This document shows, one piece after another, positions 55,351 through 64,000 of a stretch of DNA of 64,000 nt (the stretch's first letter is position 1; each line of letters starts with the position of its first letter). Source of the DNA: Enoplolaimus lenunculus. Taxonomy: Eukaryota; Nematoda; Enoplea; Enoplida; Thoracostomopsidae. The position numbers were made by a program, and so were the translations under genes. Below the pieces are notes generated by a model. That model was not told where the DNA came from, did not search any database, and was given only the letters and a program-made list of their open reading frames with translations. The stretch is from the NCBI GenBank assembly GCA_030248215.1, contig JASANG010003008.1:124001-188000 (forward strand), read 5' to 3'.

Positions 55351-55924
55351 TGAGGTTCAGGGCGGAGTGAGCGGCCGCAGATATCCCACCGTCAACTCTG
55401 GGGATACGTGCTCTGGCGCTCGGCATAAGCGCCGTCCTAAACCCCAAAACGCCCATGGTGAAAATGATCCGGCTCCGAAACCAATTGAATATACTCAATA
55501 TGTAAAATATACCAAACAGGTTGGTTTTAGAAACACAATAAGCTAAGTTTAACACTGTCGAAAAACACAATTTCGTTCTTGGCTTAGGTTTTATGGTAAC
55601 TAAAACACAAACCAGGTTGGTAAACATACCAAAAATACAAGGCTAAATATATAACAACACCCGAAGAAAATGTCAGAAGCATGCAGTGCCGGAGCATGCA
55701 GGGGTGGGGGCTATCCCTCTAATTCCAGGGTTGGGGCTCCCAAACTCGCGAGCGAAGCGAGTGAGAAGCCAGACGTATTTTAAAACTTAAGCGGTTTTTG
55801 TTTCAACCGATTAGGGTGCCCCCCCCTCAAATGGGAGTATGGGGGTGGCTGTTCCGTCCCTGGAAGCATGTGCCTAAAAATTAAAACAGTGATGGCGTCA
55901 GGAGCATTACCAGTAGAAGATAAA

Positions 55925-56412
55925 AAATATAGTAAAAATAACGGAAACGGATAGTAATCAAAGTAACGGACATGGAAAACGGTTATTGAAGTATACAAGT
56001 TTCAGAGATGTTTTATTTTTCACCCAATACAATTAAGGCGCGCATATTCACGGAGTTTTTTTAAATAACGGAAATTGTGTTAATTTTGCGTTTAAAATTA
56101 GTTATAAAACACGTATATATCTCGCAGTTTTTCGTTACAGATATGCTACAATTGTTTGTAGTGATACGAAAATTACGAAATCTATCCAAAATCTTAAAAA
56201 TTTCGATGCATCCGTCATTGTTGCTTCAATATTTTTGAAGTCCCGGCGAATATATGCACGCCTCAAATGTTCTGAATGAAAAATAAAACATTTTTGAAAC
56301 TGTTATGCTTCAATATTCGTTTTCTGTTTCCATTTCCGCTTCCGTTCTTTTGATCACTATCCGTTTCAGTTTCCGTTTCCGTTATTTTTACAATCCGTTT
56401 GCACCCTAATGA
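55925..56412. mobile_element. Related CCGTTTGCACCCTAA repeat
   Basis: Mirror-image tracts of AACGGAAACGGATAGT and CCGTTTCCGTTATTTTT bracket about 480 bases, ending CCGTTTGCACCCTAA. It looks like an older relative of the CAGGGTGCAA element. A half copy lies at about 19365-19440. Confidence 0.5.
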
Positions 56413-56519
56413 TGACTATACAGGAACTAGAATATACCTAAGCTTGTGATTGTTTGCATTGTTAAAAGAAATACTGAAACGTAAACACCAATGCCTGGAA
56501 ATTACCACATACTTGCTTA

Positions 56520-56770
56520 TATACCTTCCACAACATCATGCGTACACCAGGTAACATTGTAGGCGGTAGTGTCATAGACACCGAAGTCAAAAAAGTTTCC
56601 GTATCCCCGATATTGAAACCAAAAATATTCAGTATCCTGGACATTGAAGATTTTTTGGCGTCAGTGTCGTGTTGGTTACTGAAGCCAAAAAGCTTCAGCG
56701 TCCAGGACACTGAAGCCAAAGAAACTTCAGTGCCAATAACTCTATCCTCTCAAAAGTTACCTAAAGTACA
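56520..56770. repeat. CACTGAAGC palindromic repeat
   Basis: It has units GACACCGAAGTC, GACATTGAAGA, GGACACTGAAGCC and their complements, with a short open frame on each strand produced by the repeat. It shares the ACACCAGGTAACATT lead-in with the 45100 copy. Confidence 0.6.
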
Positions 56771-57116
56771 TATGATATTGTGAAAGTTGTATTACGAGTT
56801 TGTTTTTTAAAACCAGTTGGCAAACGAATATTTTATATGCTGTGTAAAATTTGGTTTCGAGCTAAAATTCTAATTCTTGGAACCTCTCAAGTAAGATGTG
56901 TCTACAATCGCAGCTAGACTGTAAGATCTTGACACTCCAGATCGAGTGGGCTCTCACGTTTTGGAGAGATTTTGCACTGCGCTTGGGTATAAAGATTGTT
57001 AAATACTGCGCATTATTGTGTATGTATTGGTCGTATACAGTTTGCAGATAGTTACTCGTGGGATATATACTTCAGGTGTATTTGAAAAGGCTAGTTATGC
57101 CACGTTCCGGTGATAC

Positions 57117-57511
57117 CAATGGTGGATCCATGGGGGGCCACCCCGGCTGTGCCCCCCCAACAGCATCTCAACAAAAATATTTAGAGTGTCAATTGCTGTT
57201 CTACACTGTTCCGAAAATAGCAGGCAGTTCTAACTCCTTCAAAAACAGAAAAAGATGCAGCTGAAGCTGACTGGATTTTGCTTTTTCAAAACTAAATTGG
57301 TTTCCGAATCCGAGCTTTTAAATTTGTGCCTGTTTCAAACCAAATCTGAATTTATGTTGCCACACTGTTGTTCAGATCTAAATTGCGTTGATGCGTTAGT
57401 TTTATTTGTCATTTTATGGCAATAGTTCGTGGTTTGTGTGTGGGTCAAAAATAAGTTTATTATCTATGAAATTTTGCCTCCCGCCATTGTGAGATCCTGG
57501 ATCAACCACTG
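57117..57511 (-). mobile_element. hAT-like element, family E, longest copy
   Basis: This 395-base copy has perfect direct repeats GGTGATAC at 57109-57116 and 57512-57519. The ends are CAATGGTGGATCC and GGATCAACCACTG. It contains about 230 bases missing from the 177-base copy and shows the probable full-length form. Confidence 0.88.
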
Positions 57512-58150
57512 GGTGATACCTTTTAGTATCATAGACCACAGGACAGTTGCCGATAAAGTTTTAATTTAACCAAACTTCTAGTTTAGACTAATTTTAAAAT
57601 TATTAAGCTAATATAAACCTAACAATGGACGTTGGAGAAAACTTTGTTTTTGAAAACTTTAAGTTTTAAGCATACAGTATTTTCTTCTAAACATGTCTGT
57701 GTTTATGCTTAATCCGTGTATTAGGGTCATGTCCATACGCGGATCAACATGCAAGGGGGAAACAGAAATTATCCAAAGGACATGAAAACTTTTCACACAA
57801 TTTGCAACCAGGGTTTTAAATTTTTCCTCGGTGGGGGGAATTATTCGACGTGCGCTGACTGAGTCAACCTAGCTCCGTTTGATAACCCAGCTCAATAAAG
57901 GTTGTTATTTTTATCCCGATTGCTGGGTCCGCGGAACATTGCGTGACTCGTCGGTAAAGTTCTAAACCCTGTGCACGCGATAGAAATTTTTCATAGCCCG
58001 GCAAATATCGAACAAAAAATCTTTTCTGAGCGCCATGGTCTGACCGAGATACCAAAACCAACGGTAAACAATAAAAGACAGTCATGAAAAAAGAACATTA
58101 TAGAGAATATACTGTTCTAAAAAGTTCCCTGTAAGCAGATCGATTGAAAT

Positions 58151-58334
58151 TTGGGCCTATTTTACATTTAGGGGTGTCCTGGTTTCTGGTGGGTTTGTAA
58201 AAGGTTTAAATTCGAGATTACAATTTTTGTTTAGGCGTAGGCTTAGGCTTAGGATCACAGTTTTTCAACGCTTACGCTTAGGCTTAGACTTAGGAATACG
58301 CTTAACTGACCGTTACGCCCCTAAAAGTTACATT
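58151..58334 (+). mobile_element. TTAGGC-carrying element, family B, interrupted by a hAT-like element
   Basis: It has the GGGCCTATTTTACATTTAGG start and two hexamer blocks. It is cut at its right-end GTTACATT by the insertion at 58335-58705, and a duplicate GTTACATT resumes after it. Confidence 0.78.
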
Positions 58335-58705
58335 CAGGGTGCAACCGGAATTTCGGTTCCGGTAGGGAAAATCCGGTATTTTTCACTATCCGGTTCCGGT
58401 AAGAAATCCGGTATTTTTAACGGAATTTTCCGGTATTTTTGGTATTGATAATTTCATCTCATTCGAAAATTTAAGAAAAATTGGCATATTATTCTAACTT
58501 ATGTATTTAAATTGTCCGAGCGTGTATTGAATTTTCAATTTGTGCCATACTCCATAATTTATCATATGTTTCCACCTATATACTGCATTTGTTTCAGGAT
58601 TTTGGCGTTCTACTAATGGTGTGTTTACAGCATTAACAGCGATAAAATGGAACAAATATTTTTTATCTTCCGGTTCCGGTATTTTATAATTCCGGTTGCA
58701 CCTTA
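58335..58705 (+). mobile_element. 371-bp hAT-like element with perfect 8-bp duplication
   Basis: The ends are CAGGGTGCAACCGGAA and TTCCGGTTGCACCTTA. The direct repeat GTTACATT lies at 58327-58334 and 58706-58713. The CAGGGTGCAA terminus and 8-bp duplication are typical of hAT. Internally it repeats TTCCGGT and CCGGTATTTTT motifs on both strands. It has no coding capacity. Confidence 0.87.
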
Positions 58706-59097
58706 GTTACATTAGCTGAATTGTGAAAAAAATAATATAAACGTATAATAAAACCTCTTCAAATACGAGCCGAAATTAAAACTGTACTGAAAACGCGCTT
58801 TGAATTTTGAAAGAAAAACCAAGCACACACTTTGTCTTATCTTAATACAGTTACTGTACCAGGGTTATGATAAGCTGTTTGACGGGGTTAAGCAATTTAA
58901 GAGAGGCCCATATTTAAAAAACATCTTGAGCTGCTTTGCATTAAAACTAAAGCTCTTATATAGAAACCATTAAATCTAAGTTTAAAATTGTGCACATACC
59001 CTTTTAAAGTAAATAAAAATAACTTAGCAGACAAGCGATGCGGACAAAACAACGTAAAAATATTTAATAGTGTCAGTATTTCACTGTAACCACCTAC

Positions 59098-59300
59098 ACT
59101 GTAAAAAATGTGGATTCAAGCTGACTGTCTCAGAAATAGGCTTTTGCTGACTACACAAACTGAGTCAAATTTGACTCCGTCAGAGTCAAATTCAGTGAGT
59201 TCTATTTGACTCTGGCGGAGTCAAATTTGATTCAGTTTGTGTAGTCAGGAAAAGCCTATTTAGGAGCGAGAGTCAATTTGACTCCACATTTTAACACTGT
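59098..59300. mobile_element. Palindromic element, family H
   Basis: TA-CACTGTAAAAAATGTGG to CCACATTTTAACACTG-TA with the family arms. A half copy occupies about 3262-3393. Confidence 0.8.
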
Positions 59301-59309
59301 AATTGTGCC

Positions 59310-62010
59310 AGTCGTATCCAATGAATTACATTTCTTAACTAAAGATCAGCCTGCTTACATCCAAAAGTGTGTTAAAATATTATTCACTCCTTATTAAATA
59401 AGACACCGAGCCTAACTGAGTTTGCTAGCTAGAGCTTACAAAAGATTACATTTCAACTTTCCACGCCACAAACACTCGTTACCTCTCATATATTTATGTA
59501 TATATACCCCGATTAAGTACTAATTGCCCATTTTACAACTAGAGGCCCGTGTAATCCATTCCGTTTTCGCGAATGAACCATAACCATGATATTTCCTCTA
59601 CTCATGCAGTTTTACACATCCACAAGTTTGTAGACCGTCCACAAAAAATCACCACACCCAGGGGCGTAGCAGTGTTTCGTTTCACGAGGAGACAACCACG
59701 TCTAAAATTTTTTGCGAAAATTGTCTGGGGATATATCCAGACCCGAGGCCAGTTCAGATTTCAACGGCGACACAAAAACTATTCTATGGTGGGAGATTTT
59801 TCTATTACGGCTGATCCACCCTGGGTCCGCTCTGTCTACTGGATCCGATATACCTTGTGATTCGTTTTGTATTCGCCAACGAGCGCTACTGGCAAAACTT
59901 GTTTATTATGGGCTGCAGCATATCAATAGTGTCACATGACAAAATTGTAGTGTCTATCATAAATCGTATTAAAAACAACGACATTCACACAACTGAAAGG
60001 TACGTCCTTTCACTTGCGTTAAATCAGATAAACAGACAACAAAAAACCCCTGTGATATCAATATGCCACCACGCCGTTCAAGGTCGTAAAAGCCCAACGA
60101 TGCTCGGTGGTAAGAAAACTTCAGGTGGGGGTATCAACCGACACATTCACACTGTTTTAATTGTGATTCAACGGCATATTGAAAAATTATTGACCGTGAG
60201 TCGAGCAATATTATAAAAGCTAAAAAAACTCGCGAGCGAAAAGCCAAACACTAAATTCAGTATTAAATCCTAATACAAAATTTCAGGTGTTGATCTCTGT
60301 TGGTTGGCCAAGATCTCGGTTGCGGGTTTTGGTATTCACCGGTGAAGCGAGACCCAAAAACTTACAGGATGGGAGAGCAAAATATTTGCTATCAGGACGA
60401 ATAGCCCCTGGTTGTTTATGTGGTACATCGGGCTCGCATGCGTGAACCGCGCATATACACACACGCTACTCTTGTATCTCATTGTATCTATTCAATTTCA
60501 AACCTGAGAAACTAAAACTGAAATAAACAAAGATGGAATAACTATAAACGCAAACACGCATTGTTAACCAGTTTTTTGTGTTCAGTAGTTTATAGTGAAA
60601 TGAACAGGCATCGATATAATTACACTTTTTGTTCTCGCTATGGGATTGGGTAGTGACCAGTTTTTGTCGTGCGCTCCATTTACGGGACGTAACTAAACGG
60701 ATGGAAACGGAATCTCAGTTTTTTACAGAAACAATTTTTAATTTTAAACTCAATTTTGTGTTTCCCATGGGCCAGATTAAAGGTCTTGTTTTGTGGGTGC
60801 TCGTACAAAGGTATTTAAGTATTATTGGAAAAGTTATATTTAAATTGAAATCTTGTAATATCCCAGAATGACACAAATTGTGTTTTACTTAATCAGCATC
60901 AATGCTTTAAGTTCGACTCGGTATATATAAGTGTATCTATACATATATAGATACATTATATATGTATATATACATGAAAGGTAATTTGCCATTCGTTCGC
61001 TCGGTATGGTCAAAAAGCCAGTACTGTATATACAGATCGCAAAGTTTTTTTACTTTAAATATTGTTCCCGCAGTTGCTTGAAATACGCCGCTCACATGAG
61101 GAAGGAATCTACTATAAATACTAAAATGCGTACAATTTCTAATTTCCAAATTTCCAAAAAGGTTGCGGTACACAATAATTGTGACAACGCTATTGAAGCA
61201 ATGTCATAGCTTGTAAAAAAACTATTTTTATAAACCATGTGCAAGCATGGGAGTTGTATATATGCCAAAATACTACAGTTCCTAATTAAAGAACCAGTGG
61301 AACCTCATTGTATTTGCGTTATTGCTAATGACTTGCAATTAATCATACTACACGTGGTTTAATATAACTGGCCTCCTACAAACACATTTGCTTAATTACT
61401 CGTTTCAGTATGCTGTGTATCTCCGACGAATACAAGGGTGGGCAACCTAAGCCATGACACACCCTAACTAGTATCAAATATTCCGTCGAATAAGCGCAAA
61501 TTCAATAATTTGTATTAAGATTTCGTGCTAAAATTGTGTTTTGCTTTTATCGGTGGCTTCAGTTTGCGAAAGTTTTCACTGTTAGTTATTACGCGAGAGC
61601 CCCGTCAAAACTTTTTGGGATTCGTCAGTGTCCGAGTATATGCGTACGGTGATAATTTAGCGAAGCAAAAGCGGCATTAAAAAGAACAGAACGGTATAAT
61701 AACGGATATTAGCAAATGTATACTGTTTTATAGATTACGTTTTTGAGATCTATGGGTATCGGCTTACATTGATATGTATTAGATCAGGGTTCTAACCCGG
61801 TTTATGTTCCCTAATCATTATATGACTTTTGCAAAAATGGGCCAATAAGGTCATTAGTGTACTGCGTATGAGGTAAAATAATTTTTATGACATGTAATTG
61901 CTTCAGTGAACGAAGAGCTGGATCGGAACGTCGGTTGAACAGTATTTGATTATAGCGCTTATGGATTTCCGATAAAAGTTAATTTGATATATTAGATTTT
62001 GAGCAAATTC
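59310..62010. other. Unassigned stretch with one weak repeat
   Basis: About 59650-59835 resembles a decayed hAT-like miniature element (AGGGGCGTAGCAGTG start, GATCCACCCTGGG end). A plus-strand open frame of 119 codons at 59857-60216 shows no motif I recognise, so I do not call it a gene. The rest is AT-rich. Confidence 0.45.
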
Positions 62011-62016
62011 AACATA

Positions 62017-62395
62017 TTATTCGGTTACGGACTGTTATTTATTTATAACCAGCCCTCCGCCACCCTTCGTTACTGATATATACCCGGTATTGCAACTATC
62101 CGTTTAATTAAACGTTTTTTGCCTTGCATCAAAAGCTTGAGCGATTTTGCAAGGTTATACATTGGAAGGTTACTTTCAAAACTTAAGTACGCTTTAAAGT
62201 TTCGAACTCAAGTTTGTTTGGTCCTGGAGTAATTTATGCGCTACAATTAGGGATAATTGACATTTATGGACTCTAATCAGGGTTTATGGACTCTATCCGC
62301 TTACGGACTCTTATTAAGGATACGGCTACTATTGATTGGGACTCAAGATAGGGACCCCCTCACTTATTACTTCCCTTTTATTCGGATCACTACAG
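62017..62395 (+). mobile_element. Family A, left-truncated copy
   Basis: It joins the family at TATTCGGTTACGGACTGTT and ends TTATTCGGATCACTACAG followed by TA. A further left-end fragment is at 48835-48912. Confidence 0.78.
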
Positions 62396-63030
62396 TATTT
62401 GTCTTATATTTCAGAAATATTTGTCTTATATTTCAAAAATATATTTCTTAATCGCTCACAAAACAGCGCCTTAAATTTGAAACATTTAACTTGAAAAATT
62501 TTAGGCCAATATTTCTGAAAATTTTAAGAATTAAAACTCTTGAATTCAACACATATACTTATGTCTGGAGTCTGCATAAAGACATAATTGTCTTAAATTT
62601 CAGACAATATTTCTTGAATACAAAACAATTTATGTTCTGTGTACTTCCGATAGAGGCAGAATGATAAACAGTTAAAATATATTCGTCGTCCAGCCAGAAA
62701 TTTCGGTCAGGATTTCTCACGGTGTCTCTAATATTTGTATACCGCCCGAGCGTACAACTAAACTTTGATTAGCATGAAAAATTACATAGCTATTAGCAAT
62801 ATACGACAATAGGACTGACGACATAAAAAAATCAAAATAAATGGATGAGGTAAAGATACAACATGTGGATTTACTAACATTAATAATGTGATGTTGTATA
62901 GCGATTTGGTTTGTTGGTATAGTGGTGATTTTATTGATTAAATCCGCCGCATAGCGATTTATTAAAACGATAAAATCACCAGTTGTATTTACAAAAACCG
63001 TTCGCTTTGGCAGTGAAACTACAATGCCTA

Positions 63031-63370
63031 CAGACCTGTAGCAAGTTCACCTTGTTAGGAGTGGGAGTTAAAAAATTTTAGGAGGGGTATTTCAGGGATT
63101 TGGTTGACTTACAATCAAGGATGGAAATTTTCTAGGGTGGCCAAAATATTTTTAAGGTTGCGGATTCCCCCTGGTCTCGACTTGGTTACGGGTCCAACTG
63201 CATATATACACAAACCTGTAGCCAGAGGGTCTGTGCGGAGGGTCAATTTCTCCTGTATAAATTTTCGTCCCTCCGGAAAAATCTAACCATTTTAAGCTTT
63301 GTTATAACAACTGTGTGTCCCATCTAAAACTTTTTGGCAGCTCCTATAAGTTTGGGCTGGCTTCAGTCCT
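63031..63370 (+). mobile_element. Two family D copies side by side
   Basis: One copy covers about 63031-63197 (ACCTGTAGCAAGTTCACC to GGTTACGGGTCC). A more diverged one covers about 63216-63370 (ACCTGTAGCCAG to GGCTTCAGTCCT). Confidence 0.72.
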
Positions 63371-63556
63371 GTACATACATCACTCCGGTACATAGAGAAC
63401 GCAGCGTACTGTAAGCGTTGCTATGCAACCAAATGTTCGACAAATGATATAGCAACAGTGAACTGACGAGGAAGACAAAGGGCGCAACAGCATATGGGGC
63501 GGATTTGAGCTCCTCCCATTATTGAAATCAGAGAATTGCATTTCTTAAAATGGAAA

Positions 63557-63721
63557 CAGGCCTGTAGCCAGGTCATATTGCTAGAGAGGGCCAAAAATTT
63601 GTCAGGAAGGGCATTCACGGATTTTCAATAACTTACAGGCAAGATTACAAACCTTCTAAGGGTGGCCAAAAAAATTGCACGGGGGGCTGAGCCGCCCTGG
63701 CCCCCCTTGGCTACCGGCCTG
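63557..63721 (+). mobile_element. hAT-like miniature element, family D
   Basis: It has CAGGCCTGTAGCCAGG and TTGGCTACCGGCCTG ends with flanks AATGGAAA / AATGGAAC (7 of 8). It is one of three family D copies within 700 bases. Confidence 0.86.
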
Positions 63722-63943
63722 AATGGAACAGTTTACGAAAAAATACAAGGTTCCTATATTACGAAATATTACAGTTGCATTTGGCTTTCCGCTTGCGTCG
63801 CGGGATTTCTGTCCTCATTACATTTTGCACTCCAGTGTGTGTTTTTGAAGGACCTACTGCACCGCTGGGCAAAACTTCAAAACGAATTACGCTCAGGTTG
63901 TTCTAAAATATTTAATATCTATTTTCTTTTACGCGAAATCTTT

Positions 63944-64000
63944 AGGGCTATAATAGAGTCCGTTTAAGCTTCAGACTAATTTTTTGCTTAGGCTTTGGCT
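63944..64000 (+). mobile_element. TTAGGC-carrying element, family B, cut by window end
   Basis: The CTATAATAGAGTC...CAGACTAATTTTTTGCTTAGGC segment matches the copy at 19121-19322. The rest is beyond the window. Confidence 0.6.

Noticed and set aside
59857-60216. 119-codon plus-strand frame
   Set aside because: No motif and no support from splice sites or flanking exons. A length of this order can arise by chance in 64 kb with six frames.
1-64000. Proviruses, LTR elements, Polintons or LINE coding regions
   Set aside because: No long terminal repeats, reverse transcriptase, integrase or capsid-like frames were recognised on either strand.

Overview
The window is AT-rich nuclear DNA from an animal. 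It has compact exons separated by introns of about 0.3 to 2.2 kb (the last exceeds 8 kb), and it is dense in short non-autonomous transposons. I cannot name the phylum. The intron-rich Munc13-4-type gene and the mix of hAT-like, TA-target and piggyBac-like miniature elements point to an invertebrate metazoan. I see no operon, CRISPR array, rRNA gene, provirus, Polinton or retroelement coding region.

Region 1 (1-25462) is dominated by one gene on the minus strand. It is a BAIAP3/UNC13D (Munc13-4) family member, reconstructed as 17 coding exons whose splice sites and reading phases all fit (646 codons plus two bases). The exons run from the start ATG at 25462 down to a donor at 8061. They encode a short polar N-terminus, a helical segment, a complete C2A domain with its calcium-binding aspartates, and the first part of the MUN/MHD region. 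The remaining MUN region and the C-terminal C2 domain are not in the window, so the gene continues past the left edge through an intron longer than 8 kb.

Region 2 (25.5-51 kb) holds no gene I can defend. It is a mosaic of miniature transposons, palindromic repeats and minisatellites. Region 3 (51-52.6 kb) has two minus-strand exon-like open frames: a putative first coding exon at 52397-52593 and a putative terminal exon at 51025-51162. Their product is unknown, and their phases do not join directly. Region 4 (52.6-64 kb) is again repeats and unassigned DNA.

The repeat content can be partly resolved because many copies keep target-site duplications. (a) A family of about 200 bp with GGCCCATG ends and 8-bp duplications carries internal TTAGGC hexamer arrays. 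(b) A 263-bp family sits between TTAA sites with CCCTTTCTCACATG ends and contains a tRNA-Gly-like A-box/B-box segment. (c) Two hAT-like families begin CAGGCCCGTAGCC and CAGTGGCGGATCC and have 8-bp duplications. (d) A 371-bp CAGGGTGCAACCGG hAT-like element is inserted inside a copy of (a). (e) Several families lie at TA targets, with CTGTAGTGACC, CACTGCAAAAAATGG or CACTGTAAATT ends. Nested insertions and local tandem expansions give a relative order of events.
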